The position numbers and the translations under genes were made by a program. The notes below the pieces were generated by a model that had not been told where the DNA came from, made no database searches, and was given only the letters and a program-made list of their open reading frames with translations. A stretch of 64,000 bases of DNA from Aedes albopictus (taxonomy: Eukaryota > Arthropoda > Insecta > Diptera > Culicidae). This document shows positions 11,741-23,241 of the stretch, in pieces. How positions within the stretch are numbered: the stretch's first letter is position 1; each line of letters begins with the position of its first letter. The stretch lies in contig NC_085137.1 in assembly GCF_035046485.1 (NCBI RefSeq), forward strand, positions 2,085,977 through 2,149,976, given 5' to 3'.

Positions 11741-12720
11741 TTCTTCACAAATTCTTCTTGGTATATCTTCCAGAATTCCTATCGGAAACCCTTCTAGAAT
11801 TCGTGGTGGGATACCTCTAAAAGTTCTTACTGAGATTCTTGAATTTCTGCTATGATTCATAGAATTTATTCAGAAATTCTTGCTGAGATTCCTGTGGGGC
11901 TTTCCCCAAGAATTTCTACTTCTCTGGGGATGTATCCAGCATTTTCTTGGGGTATTTCTCTAATAATTCTTCCTAGAATTACTTCGCGAATTCATCCAGG
12001 AATTTCAGAATTTCATCTTAGAACTCCTTTAGTACTTCCTGCTGAGATTCCTCCAGAAATTCTACTGGGGATGCATCCAGGGATTTCACGGGAAATCCCT
12101 CTAGAGACATCCTTAAAAAAAATATGGATGTCTTAAGTTATTTTTCCAGAAATTACTCAAACATCTTACCCAGGAATTCTTTAGGGGATTCTTCAGGATT
12201 TCTCTAGAAATCTTTATAGGGCTTCTTCTCGTGGTGTTCTTGTGTTTTTTTTTTGTTCAAAGTTCGTACAGATTTTTTTTAGAATTTATTTCTGGGAAAT
12301 CTTTTTGAATTCATTTTTTAAGGAACCATCTTTGAAAGTTGAAGATCGATTTTCTATTTCTCTCTTTCCGATTGTGGAGATGGATTGCGTGGGAACAAAA
12401 CAAATCTTCTAGGATTTCCACGGAAATTGCTCCAAATATGACTTTTTTTTATTTTTTATTTTTTTTATTTCTTTTCTTTTTTTTGGAGTAGGGAAAAGCC
12501 AGCGGAAGTGTTATTACTTTTTTATTACTGGGAATTACAGGATTTTTTTCAGGAATCGCTTCTAAGGGCGCCTTCTGGGATTTCTTCCGAGAATGAAAAC
12601 CTCTAGAGGTATCTACAGAAAATACTTACAGGATTCCTTCAGGAATTTCTGAAGGGTTTCGTTCTGTAGATTCTCAGGTAAGTTCTCCAGGAATACTTCC
12701 CGGAATTTCAACTAGAATTT
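11741..12720. repeat. Degenerate ATTCCT array
   Basis: Same irregular GGATTCC/CCAGAATTC texture as at 2164-3480, interrupted at 12430-12490 by a T-rich tract. The ORF at 11852-12136 follows the repeat and is not called. Confidence 0.6.
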
Positions 12721-13104
12721 CACCATGGGTTTTTCCAGTCCAGTCCACTTTGGATTTGCAGAGGTTACTCAAGGGATTCTTCAACATAGATACTCCCAGC
12801 GAAAACAGAGCCAGCTGCGCTAACTGGTTCCGCTTCCTCACATAGTCTACTGCCTTGTGATCACAATTCTTAAGGCTGCGAGAAGGCTGTGTTACAGTAG
12901 GGTGTAATGAAAAAATAACAAGTAAAACATTCAATAGTTCTGTTGTAAAATGCAAAAAAGCTCTGAATATTGACTTTGTATTTTCTTTTTTTTCTGCTTT
13001 TATGTTTTACGAACTCAACACTATTTTTTAAGAGTAAACACATGATTAAAACAATGTCCCGATTTTGGCAGATATCCGTTTTTGTCATTCCCACTACGAC
13101 TACA

Positions 13105-13572
13105 CAGTACTGGTCAATACATTTGTAACTATTTCGATTTTTGTTCCACCTATTAAATCTAGGCCGTTCAAAATTGAAAGAGTATCATATATAGCTTAGG
13201 CTTTAACACATACTTATTTGAGGATTTTTGTTTCAAAAGTAGTAAAGGTTTTCTCAAATGGAATTTTTGAATATAATTTAATTTGCTGCATCTCAAAAAT
13301 TTGAAAGTCTGGTGCAACGATGCACTCAGCAAAATATTAAATTTTATTGGAAGCATTCTTAGGCTGGCTCCCTCAGATTTTGAGAATAATTGTCTATCCT
13401 ATTTCGTAAAAAATGCACTATGGTCAAATCAATCTAGTTTTAAGTGTTGTGGAAAAAACCATTCCAAAAATATAATCTTCGAAATTTCAGCCAGTTTGCT
13501 AAATATATGGGTCAGATCCTTGTTTATGTATGAAAATTCCAAAAAGGTTGCAGATGTATAGACCAATACCTG
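13105..13572. mobile_element. Probable mariner/Tc1-like MITE
   Basis: Left end CAGTACTGGTCAATACATTT and right end (complement) CAGGTATTGGTCTATACATC form diverged inverted repeats about 468 bases apart. The start CAG-A-TGGTC-ATACAT resembles Tc1-type termini. Internal sequence is non-coding. Confidence 0.5.
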
Positions 13573-14500
13573 AATTCAGTCATAATTCTTTCGGTTTTGT
13601 ATTGCGGTGTATGCAGGGATCGATGTTTGGTGGTGAGGTCTGGAACGAGCTTATTATTGAAAAAGACAAATAACAATACTTGATAGACATTCGTTTAGCC
13701 GAGACCAAAAAATTTTCAAAAAAGTGTCAGGAAACTCATCCAAAAGATTTTATGATAAAACTTTTTTATCGTAGTGATAGTATATCTAGTACTGTTTTAT
13801 AAAAATGTGATACATCACACTTACATATACACTGAAACAAAAACGAGGGTAAAAACCCTTCAAATGTCATTTTTGCCTAAACGTTCGTTTAGCCGAATTG
13901 TACACTTTTTGGGAAAACTAACAAATTTCGAAAAATATCCAACAAAATAATTTTATATGGTGACCTGTATTATAGATCGACTTGCAAATCATGGAATTAG
14001 ATTGTTTTTGGAAGTGTTGCCATATTAATTTTGCATGCATCTCATATAAATATGTCATAATATTGTAAATGTTTCCAAATTGAGATTTGATGTAGTTATT
14101 TTTATCGGAAGTGTTTCAAAAGAATCTAATGAAAGTTTCATGACGAGTGCAGGTTGAAAATTTACGAAAAACAATGTTTTTAACAGAAAAAAATAACGCA
14201 AACCATCAAAAATCATGTATTTAAGTATTGTTTTGATGAAATATGTGAAACCATGCATAAATCACAGCGTTTACTACTATTACATCTTCTTATAGCTCTC
14301 AATATCTTCTAGACTGTATTCTGGCTGAAATAACATACATTGGACGGCTCACATTTCGAGAAATATGGCATCAAAAGTATTCAAATTTCTAGCAGGAACT
14401 ATTTGTTTCATAATTTAGACGTTCTTTTCAAATAAATTATGCTAAAAATGAATGTGGTTCAAAACTAAGACTCATTTATAATATATTTCTTCAGATTGAA
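13573..14500. other. AT-rich, no gene recognised
   Basis: The phrase TTCGTTTAGCCGA occurs near 13690 and 13885, probably old repeat. No ORF or RNA gene is supported up to the gap. Confidence 0.4.
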
Positions 14501-15000
14501 NNNNNNNNNNNNNNNNNNNNNNNNNNNNNNNNNNNNNNNNNNNNNNNNNNNNNNNNNNNNNNNNNNNNNNNNNNNNNNNNNNNNNNNNNNNNNNNNNNNN
14601 NNNNNNNNNNNNNNNNNNNNNNNNNNNNNNNNNNNNNNNNNNNNNNNNNNNNNNNNNNNNNNNNNNNNNNNNNNNNNNNNNNNNNNNNNNNNNNNNNNNN
14701 NNNNNNNNNNNNNNNNNNNNNNNNNNNNNNNNNNNNNNNNNNNNNNNNNNNNNNNNNNNNNNNNNNNNNNNNNNNNNNNNNNNNNNNNNNNNNNNNNNNN
14801 NNNNNNNNNNNNNNNNNNNNNNNNNNNNNNNNNNNNNNNNNNNNNNNNNNNNNNNNNNNNNNNNNNNNNNNNNNNNNNNNNNNNNNNNNNNNNNNNNNNN
14901 NNNNNNNNNNNNNNNNNNNNNNNNNNNNNNNNNNNNNNNNNNNNNNNNNNNNNNNNNNNNNNNNNNNNNNNNNNNNNNNNNNNNNNNNNNNNNNNNNNNN
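14501..15000. other. Assembly gap, 500 N
   Basis: Exactly 500 unknown bases. The round number suggests a fixed-size scaffold gap, so the true distance may differ. Reading frames that cross it are meaningless. Confidence 0.98.
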
Positions 15001-15283
15001 CAAATTTGCCCTCGTTCGATGGGGGGGTATGTACTTACGGGTGGGTGTCCGCCTCGTCATCGCAGCCTTGTTTCCCCCGTTGGCCCGTCTTCCGGCTCCG
15101 GTTCCGGCCATCGAGGGTGGTCCTTCTTTTCAAGCTCTTCTTCTTCTTCTTCGTCCGGGGTTCCTCCAAGAGGAGGCCAGAGCCGGTGGCGCTCAGTGGT
15201 GGAGGGTTGTCCTGAAAAAAAGGGAAAAAGAAAACGGGAAAGATGGGGGGGTACTTACGGATGTCTATTTTCCGGATCTCCTC

Positions 15284-15759
15284 CTATCCATCCGTCATTG
15301 GATCGCAGGGCCCGAGGAGTATCGCTCCCGTCATCGGTGCGATGTCGTCCGGTCGTCCGCCGTCCGGAAAGCGAGAGCGGAATCTTCGCCCCGAATGCGG
15401 CACCGTTGGCGGGTGCCGGACGGAAACCGGGAACTGGATGGGCGGACCACGGAGCGGACCCGGATGGGCGGGCTGGATGGGTGGACCACGGAGCGGACCC
15501 GGATGGGCGGACTGGATGGGTGGAACTGGATGGGCGGACCCGAAGCTGCCGAAGCGGATTCCACCGTCGGCGAGAGTTCCCCGGGAGTGACGGACGGCTG
15601 GCCTGTTGGACGAAAAACGAATATTAGCCCAACGTTGGCACCTTCGTTGGTTGGTACTTACCTCAGATATCGCGCTACGGTGCCCGTTTGTGCGGTGAAT
15701 ACGCACTTTCTTGCGTATTCGGCCCGCACAAACATCGCGATCGCCGATGGAAAAAACAT
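15284..15759 (-). CDS. Predicted spliced ORF in GC island, unknown
   Basis: On the minus strand, exon A (15759-15662, starting at ATG 15759 or the in-frame ATG 15735) ends at CTGAG|GTAAGT. After a 59-base intron, exon B begins at CCAACAG|GCC (15602). Joined, the frame stays open and stops at 15284, giving about 138 residues rich in Pro, Arg and Gly, with a duplicated block of the type Ala-His-Pro-Gly-Pro-Leu-Arg-Gly-Pro. Two further consensus donors (15258 and 15038) and an acceptor with a long pyrimidine run (15212) continue the exon pattern toward the gap, so exon B may extend to 15259 and exon C would be 15211-15039. A stop before the last donors is odd: either the tail is untranslated or another frame is used, since exon B is fully open in one other frame. 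I recognise no family. It may be a retroelement leader rather than a host gene. Confidence 0.3.
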
Positions 15760-15835
15760 TTTCGCGGTTTTGTTTTGCTCTGTTTTTTCACTGTTTTTTC
15801 ACTGCCCGTCGGTTGCTATGGGCCGCGCAGGGCAG

Positions 15836-15880
15836 TTTGTTTATAAATAGAGGTAGGGTGGCCGGTTTTTTCGTCAGTAG
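15836..15880. promoter_or_regulatory. TATA box and initiator, possibly two-way
   Basis: Plus strand: TATAAA at 15842 followed by an arthropod-type initiator TCAGT with its A at 15876, 34 bases downstream. Minus strand: the same site reads CTATTTATAAAC, and the spliced minus-strand ORF starts about 85 bases beyond it. Bidirectional use is inferred. Confidence 0.45.
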
Positions 15881-15965
15881 CGTAGGTGAGTGAGTTGGAA
15901 GGAGACGTGTTTTTGGCAAGTGAAAAGTAAAAATTTTGTAAAAAAAAACAAAACTAACAAAAAAA

Positions 15966-16367
15966 ATGGAAAACTACGAAATAGAAGAACAAGAGGTGGT
16001 AATTCGGATTGTAATATACGATGAAGCCTGTATTCGACCTGTAAAACCTGAACCCGTCCGGAAGCCGGAAAAAAAAGTTACATTTGCTTCGAAAACAAAA
16101 ATCATCCAAAAAACAAAATCAAAAACAAAAACAAAACCAAAACAGAAAACAGAGCAAAAACCGGAACCAAAAACAAAGCCAAAAAAAGGCAAAAAAAAAT
16201 CAAAACCAAAAACAGAGGAAAATCCGGAGGAAAAAATCAAAAAAACCAAACCTAAAACCAAAAAAAAATTGAAAAAAGACGAACAAAATTTGACAACGGC
16301 TGCCGGTCGGGGGAAGGACCAAAAAAAAAATAACAAAAAAATAAACAAAAAAACAAAAGAAAAATGA
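15966..16367 (+). CDS. Lysine-rich 133-residue ORF, unknown
   Basis: The ORF begins about 90 bases downstream of the predicted initiator. The first 40 residues are of normal complexity and acidic (start Met-Glu-Asn-Tyr-Glu-Ile-Glu-Glu-Gln-Glu); the rest is Lys/Pro/Thr/Glu-rich and follows an A-rich DNA tract. A basic tail could bind nucleic acid, but composition alone explains it. I recognise no family. It may be the start of a retroelement ORF or a chance reading through A-rich DNA. A possible splice donor (TAG|GTGAGT, 15885) lies in the leader. Confidence 0.25.
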   Translation: MENYEIEEQEVVIRIVIYDEACIRPVKPEPVRKPEKKVTFASKTKIIQKTKSKTKTKPKQKTEQKPEPKTKPKKGKKKSKPKTEENPEEKIKKTKPKTKKKLKKDEQNLTTAAGRGKDQKKNNKKINKKTKEK

Positions 16368-16610
16368 AAGCAAAAAAAAATTCAAAACAAAAAATTTAAA
16401 AAAAAATAACAAAACAAAAAATAAAAATAAAAAATAAATAAAAATAAAATAAAAAAATATAAAATAAATACAAAAAAAACTAAAAAAATAACAAAACGAA
16501 AAATAAAAATAAAAAATAAATAAAAATAAAATAAAAAATGCAAAATAACAAAACAAAAAATGAAAAAAAATAAGAAAAAACTAAAAATAACAAAAAAATC
16601 AGAAAACCCT
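16368..16610. repeat. A-rich simple tract
   Basis: Runs of AAAATAAAAAT and AAAACAAAA in no fixed period. This low-complexity continuation of the lysine-rich ORF makes long antisense Phe-rich ORFs by chance. Confidence 0.85.
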
Positions 16611-16694
16611 CATAGAAAACCTATTATAGATCAACGTTTGGATGGATGGAGAAATCATTCTGTGAATGATTGCGATTGATCAACCTAAAAAAAC

Positions 16695-16806
16695 CGTTGT
16701 CGAAAGTGTTGTTTCATAGCATATGTTTCCAAAAGAAACGTATGATATGAGACAGCATGATTGACAACAGCCCTGGTTCAGTGTGGTGCCACACTGAACA
16801 GGGCTA
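16695..16806. repeat. Two short hairpins
   Basis: The first pairs CATATGTTTC with GAAACGTATG around a CAAAA loop (about 16720-16748). The second pairs GCCCTG(G)TTCAGTGTGG with CCACACTGAACAGGGC (16770-16805). Role unknown. Confidence 0.6.
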
Positions 16807-16992
16807 CTGTTTTCGGGTTTGTTGAATCGTGATTATTGGCAGGGTGATGGCATTTGTTCATCTTTCCGTTGGTTTATGATTTGTTTTTTATGAGGGGTGG
16901 GGTAGACAGTGGTTGTGGAGGGTGGGGTCTACCCCATGAAAAAAAAAAAAATAATAATAAATAAAATAATGTTGAAAAAAAAAACTTGAAAA

Positions 16993-16995
<3 letters not shown>

Positions 16996-17081
<86 letters not shown>
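16996..17081. repeat. (CA)n microsatellite
   Basis: About 42 uninterrupted CA dinucleotides. The His-Thr and Val-Cys ORFs on either strand are artefacts of it. Confidence 0.97.
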
Positions 17082-17082
<1 letters not shown>

Positions 17083-17083
<1 letters not shown>

Positions 17084-18010
17084 CCTAGCGCTAACACCGA
17101 CTAGTAGTGGAATTTCACACCAAACAACCCATCGCCGGCAAGTCCTCCCCCGGTCAAACCATTTTGCCGAAGACACCAAAACTCCCAGTAATCAGGGACC
17201 TGCGGTAGTAGTTATATGTATGCAATTCTGCGATTTCGGTGATGTCCGAGACTAACAAACGTAGCACCAACGATGCTTCCTAAAGCGACAAAACCGTTGG
17301 TGTCTTCGGGAACGTTGTTCGTGCTGGTCATGATTCGAAATCCCATCGGAGGAGAAGGCACTATAGAGGGCATTTCAATTTTCAATCTCGTTTATCTCAG
17401 GTTTCTGATTGTTTAAGAAAGATGGTTGCTGTCAGTTGAACAGCCGTTTGGTTTGACTTTCTGCCACAGGGCGGCGCTAGTTGCAAATGTGCCAAAGCAT
17501 GCCTGTTTTGTCGATTATCTAGAACATGTTCAACAAGCTGTAACTTTTCATAGATTGCACAAAAAATTCTTAAATTTTGACTGCCAGCTCTACTACTAGA
17601 TGGCTACAATTGGTTCCAATTTGGGCTTGCTTGGTAGACACTACACGAAGCTAGAGCGTTTCTAGTAAATTGTGTCTTATTTGACTGCTGTTCAATAAAC
17701 CACTTTATCTCAGGGTTGAGTAAACCGAATCACGTGAAATTTTGGCCACTTGTGGCTGCTACATTGGTCTTTGATTACCATTTGACTCGACCCAAGTATG
17801 TCCAGAGGGAAAAACGTTACAGCTTGTTGAACACTTTTTGAGAAATTCTAATCAATTGCAAAACATCGCAAATCTCCAACTAGCGCCGCCTAGTGGCGGA
17901 ATCCTGCATCGAACCGCAAACCAACTGTAAACCCTTGACATACCAAACAGCTTTGCCGAAGAAACCAACGTTCCAAGTTATCAGGATCCTGCGATATAGG
18001 AAGTTGAAAA
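17083..18010. repeat. Diverged dispersed-repeat pair
   Basis: 17083-17240 and 17870-18010 share the order CTAGCGC..., GTGGAAT, TTTGCCGAAGA(A/C)ACCAA, CC(A/C)AGT-ATCAGG and CTGCG, clearly diverged copies of one repeat. The sequence between (17241-17869) contains phrases common in mosquito repeats, such as TTTATCTCAGG, and no gene. Confidence 0.5.
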
Positions 18011-19800
18011 TTTCTAAGGCACATTCTTCGGCCAAACTTCTAAGACTAAGAGAACAAACCCGCCAAACCAACCCAAAGTCTACTTCGACGTTGTCTCACA
18101 AATTTTCTTGTTCTGTTTCTCAGGAATCAGAATCCTGATCGAGGGAAGAACCATGGAGCAGTGTTGCCACATTTAAATCTGTATTTTGCCTTTCAAAAAT
18201 CTTCATAATCTGTATCACCATTTTTTGTCAAAAATCTTTATGAAATCTGTAATATTTCGCGAAAAATCTGTTTGAAATTCTGTAAGTTTCTGAAAAATCA
18301 GTTGAGGCCGACAAATCCCACCTTCCACCACCCACCCACCATCTTACCTAACAGCCGCAGCAGTGGTTCATCATCAAAAATTGCAGCCAGGCCAGGACTT
18401 GCTTTTGTTCACTTCACTTCACTGAACTGAACTGAAGATAGCTAATAATAGGGTCTTAGACGTTCGTGACTCCCTTTCTCGCATCCCATGTAGCAGTAGC
18501 GATGGATTAACTAGCTCTGTTTTATGATCATTTTGACATCGCAATTACGTGTCTGTGTTCGTTGCTAGGGGTTGGGTGCTAGTGATGGACTTTTTATATG
18601 TCCCAAAGCGAAATTTTGAAACCTACTTCAACTGATGATGAAAAAAAATAGCGGTGGTATATACGACGCTAGGTTTTCTCATGTTCTAGATCTGCTTAGT
18701 AAATAATTAGTAATGAATTTATAGTAAATCTGTAATATGACGATTGTTTTCTTGTCCTTACTGATACTATGTTGTGATTGGATCCCGTAATTTTGAAAAT
18801 AAACTATTAAACTATCACGGTTCTAGCATTTTATAATCACGCTAAAATCGATCGAAATTGCTGAATCCTATTCTATCCCTTCTGTCACGAGTGCATAATG
18901 CAAGAAACAACATTACTGTTTGACAAAAATGATTGACAAGTCAAATATTGGAGCATTTTTTTAATCTAATTACTATTATAACGTCTCTGTAAATACCTAC
19001 AACAAACCTCTTTCTAGCAGGAATATTATTGAGGTAGGTCGTTTTACCCTAGTGGCGCGTATTGAACCGATTACCCCTACCTATGCCTCATGTCAACCCA
19101 ACGTATCTAAATACCAAGGGAAGAGATTCCCGCAAATGTCAATAACGAGACTCACCAACACATCTGCGTTTGCTATGAAAAGTTGGTGTTTTTACTCTAA
19201 AATGTCATTATTTCAGTAAAGTTTGTAAAGTTCTATCAGTTTGAATGTTTCCAAATGCTGAAAAAAACATGTTTAGAACCAATTAAAAAAAAAATGTCAT
19301 CGATTTTCAAATGGCGATATTTCCTGTTTTATTGCATGGAAGTCACTTTTAATCCAGTGAGATGCAATTAAATAATTGCCTCTAAGATGGGAGTGCTTAA
19401 TTTCTTAAGAAAGTTTGCTAAATAGTGATGCGCTCATACAAATCAGTGCAAACTTTATAACTATTTTTTGCTTTTTTCCTTTTCTCACATGAATATTAGC
19501 GGGAATCTCTTACCTTGGTATTTAGATACTTTGATGTCAACCTTGCTCGATCGACACGCATCTGCGATCGGATCGGATCGGATCAAAAAGCGAAAGCAAC
19601 GCAGTTGCGTTTGCGTCGAGCATATCCATCGATAGCGTTTTCTGTTCCCTTCTCAACTGCCTGTAGTACCTGAACCAGTTTAGGGCGGATCCAGTTGAAG
19701 ATGCCCATCTGGTTTGAATCAAGATCAACATCCATCCTGATGCACTGAGGCAAGAAAACTTAGGAAGATCATATTGCGCTATTGCGCATTGCGCAGTTAA
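18011..19800. other. No gene recognised
   Basis: Only short ORFs without family features. The antisense ORF at 19537-19731 lies next to a small GATCGGATCGGATC tract and is not supported. Confidence 0.4.
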
Positions 19801-19972
19801 AAGTGCGACGAGGAAGTGCGGAATCTCAAATAAAAGTGCGATTTGGTGTCAGATCGTTTCGGTGTCTTCATCGCACTTATTCATTAGCTCATGATGAATA
19901 AGTGCGGTGAAGACACCGGAACGATTTGATGCAATATCGCACTTTTATTTAAGATTCCGCACTCTGTCGCAG
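19801..19972. repeat. Foldback MITE
   Basis: Two arms of about 80 bases are inverted around CATTAGCTCATG. Shared blocks include AGTGCGGAATCT, AATAAAAGTGCGAT and GGTGTCTTCA-CGCACTTATT. GTGCG motifs recur within each arm. Confidence 0.7.
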
Positions 19973-21430
19973 TCCAGTTAGCAATGCAATAAACTATAAG
20001 ATCCCCTTAAGATTTGGTGACACTACGATTATTGTTGAAAGCCATTAATTTCACTTATGATTTAGAGAGGAATTTTTTTATGTCTAGTCAGTAGTCACTT
20101 ACCAAAATCATAAGTTTCGCTTAGGAATATCATTGGATCAAAACTATAACTATCGTATGTTTGCTCTTATTGAAATCAACTACTGAAACTTATAGAAATC
20201 AATATTGGTAATTATGAATGTCATGTCGCAAGCAAAATGGTATTCGTATTCATATGTCGTAGATTTGTTGATGAAATATTGTCGGGCCGCCACCAAACCG
20301 GACTTCGCACAATCAAGTCGCGACGCGACCCAACTCGCGACGTTTTTAAATCATGTTCAAAGTAGTGCGCATCCTTCCCGTTATTGTCAGCAACACAGCG
20401 CACTAGATGCGAAACAGTTGCGACACTTGTGGACCAAGAAAATGGTCATTTTTGATTGAATGTCGGTCTTGGTTTCAACCGGATAGACAATAATTCTGCT
20501 CCAACTCATGTCATGTATCTTAAATTACTACGTAAGTAAAATAATCGATTTCTTTCATCGAGAACATGGAATAAAGACTTTAGTGAAAAGGACTTAGTCA
20601 AAAGGAGCGTATTTGACATTCATGAATGCAATTTTGCATGCAAATTATTTTAACCACACAATGTAGTCAAACTTGCTTCTTGTCACTTTTGCGAAAAGCG
20701 ATGGGATCAATTAAGAGAAATCGATTATTTTACTTACGTATAATTCCATTGTTGTTGTTGATTTCAGAGAATGTATGGACACTTAAAGAAAATCAACTTG
20801 ATTTTAGAAGTCCGATAGCTCCGAAAACAGATCTGTGAGTAATGCGTGCTTGTCTAAGACGAAGCTAGATGGAATCCATACCCTTATTGTAAAGATTCAC
20901 CTTAGGTAAAGTGAAGCAAAGTATTGAGATTTAATTATTGATATTATTCTTTTACATGTATTTATTGGGAAAACAACGATAAAGTTTATCCTCACTTTAC
21001 GTAGGGTATAACTTTTTTCACAGATGTTGGATCACTTTGCGGTCTTCGACAAAGTTGTTTGGCATAGTCACCTACAATAATACCGAAGGGTTTGATTATT
21101 GAACGCTTACATCGCCACCTAGTGACAAAATCCGAAAACTTAAAATTTCTGCATATATTTGGCTAAATTTTCCCATACAAACAGCGGCAAAATTCGAAAA
21201 CTTTAAATTTCATTTGGCCAAGTTTTCCCATACAAACTTCAAGCGTTTTGCTCGCCCCCTTAGGCTTAATTGATTTTGCTCGAATTTTGAACGTAGCTTC
21301 TGGGAGTCCAAAACAACTAATTTAGGAGGTAAGACTTGGCATTTTTCGATTTTTTTTGTTTTTTATATAAGTGTGGGCCACCTTAATGTACATATTATAC
21401 AATGTTAAATCTATTCTTCAAACTTTCAAA
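19973..21430. other. No gene recognised
   Basis: Short ORFs only (for example 20205-20459 plus) without supporting features. 21000-21250 contains repeat-like wording, with the phrase CCCATACAAAC twice. Confidence 0.4.
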
Positions 21431-21433
21431 TAA

Positions 21434-21539
21434 TCACGCCGTTGTATTTTGTACAAAGCGTTGAAACAAATCTAGACTTCTCAGCATTAGCATGATGCTG
21501 GCAGTGGTGGCCAACTGACTTAACTGACTGAAGGTTAAA
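21434..21539. mobile_element. Partial MITE, GGTTAAA end
   Basis: Shares GTTGTATTTTGTACAA, CAGCATTAGC and the end GAAGGTTAAA with the complete 125-bp copy at 58169-58293. The left terminus is lost. Confidence 0.55.
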
Positions 21540-21559
21540 AAATATTTTCTGTTTTCCTT

Positions 21560-22740
21560 TGAGAATTTCTTAGGAGATTTCTACAAGGATAAATCCCGGA
21601 GTTCCATCAATAAACGTAATTTTTTTTTCTAAGAATTATGACGATTTTTTAAACAATTAATTTATGAATTGCATCACCTGTATGAATTCTTGCAAAGATT
21701 GCTTTATCATTTTCTATGAAAATATCTTTCTTGAATAATAATTTGTCTTCAAGAATGTTTCAAGTAATTAAGGGTGTCATTCAATATTTCTCTAAACACT
21801 CTTTCATGTATTCTTACAGTGTTGTCTCCGAGGATGTTTTCAAAAGTACTTCAGAGTATTTCAAAAGATTCTTACAAAGGATTCAAAGTCCTTTTAGATT
21901 TTTTTTTAACATTTCTCCATAGTTTTTATCAGGAGATCCTCCAAATATCCCTTAAATGATTTTATCACGGAAGTAAATCATTTCTCCATTGATTTATCCA
22001 AAAATTTATCTTGGCATTTCCTCAAGTATTGATTACTTATCTTGGCGTTCCTTTAAAGATTTCTCAAGAATTTCTTCCAGAGATTTTTGTTTTGTCTATA
22101 TTAACGAGATTTTTAACCCTTGGCTAGTTCATCTCGGGACCCCCGTTTTACTTTCCTTCCAGAGATTCTTTTAAAAATTCCTCCAAGGATTCCTTCAAGA
22201 ATTACTACAACGTTTTTTTTTCGAAAGAAATTTGCAAGGACTCTTCAAGGAGTTTCTTTATTGTTTTATTGATAGATTCATCGTAGAAATCCTCCAAGAA
22301 ATTTCAAAAGAACCCATTGAATAATATTTAAAAAAAATCTACTAAGGATCCCCACAGAAGTTCCTCTAGAAAATTCCGAAAGAAACTTCTGTTGGAATTC
22401 TTTCCAAAAATCCTTCAGGATTTCTTCCAACGAATTCTTTAGGATTCATCTATTCTACGAGTTTCCCGAAGGATTCCTTCAGGAATTTTTGCTAGCATTC
22501 CTCTAAGAACAATTCTAATAGTTTCTATTGTGACTTTTGATCAGACTCCTTAGAAATTCTTTCGAAAAATTCTCGTGCTCATTCAAAAAAAAAAAAAAAA
22601 AAAAAATCACTCAAAGTTACCTTCAAGCATCTCTCTCAGTCAAGCCTTTTTTATTGATTCCTCCAGAAGTTTTTTCTGAAAATTCGTTCAAAAAAATCTT
22701 CGAGGATTCCTGGTAGGGTCAACGTGGCTTAGTAATCCTA
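21560..22740. repeat. Degenerate ATTCCT array
   Basis: Irregular TTCTTTCAAGAATTCCT-like units, more AT-rich and more diverged than at 2164. Contains an A run at 22585-22606. Confidence 0.6.
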
Positions 22741-22744
22741 CAAT

Positions 22745-23023
22745 AAGTAAAAAGAAAATCGCGTTAAGTACTGTTCCTTTGAATTCCACTAAGAATTTGC
22801 ATCCTTTGACAGATACGTATTTCGACCTCAACTGTAAGGTCGTCTTCAGTGTCTTGTACTTGACTCGACTCAAGTACAAGACACTGAAGACGACCTTACA
22901 ATTGAGGTCGAAATACGTATCTGTCAAAGGATGCAAATTTTTAGTGGAATTCAAAGGAACAGTACTTAACGCGATTTTCTTTTTACTTACAGATATTCCC
23001 CTAACAAGCCCAGGTTAATCATC
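22745..23023. mobile_element. Long-hairpin element, copy 1
   Basis: 22745-22989 is a near-perfect palindrome with arms of about 120 bases around CTTGACTCGACTCAAG. Arm phrases include CTTTGACAGATACGTATTTC and GACCTCAA. A unique tail (CAGATATTCCCCTAAC...) follows to 23023. The same arms and tail recur at 62142-62339. Confidence 0.75.
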
Positions 23024-23241
23024 ATAATCGTACAATTCCAAATTCATCCTTTTCGAAAACAAAGCGCTTCATTCCTTTGTTATCAGTAGGATGAAAATTG
23101 GATCGTATATGCTTACATAATAAGGGAATAGATCCCTGATTTGATAAGATAAAATCAATTGATTTCTTCAGAAGTTTCTACAAGGATTCCTCCTAAGACT
23201 GTTTTGTCACTTTCTTCAAGAATTCCTTAAGAATGCCTAGT

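Noticed and set aside
14491..15215. ORFs spanning the N gap
   Set aside because: Mostly unknown bases; the gap length itself is not reliable.
16200..16556. Phe-rich antisense ORF resembling a membrane protein
   Set aside because: Translation of an A-rich low-complexity tract.
16986..17255. His-Thr-rich ORF, and Val-Cys ORF on the other strand
   Set aside because: Products of the (CA)n microsatellite.
20205..20459. 84-codon ORF
   Set aside because: No recognisable domain, no splice or promoter context; length is expected by chance.
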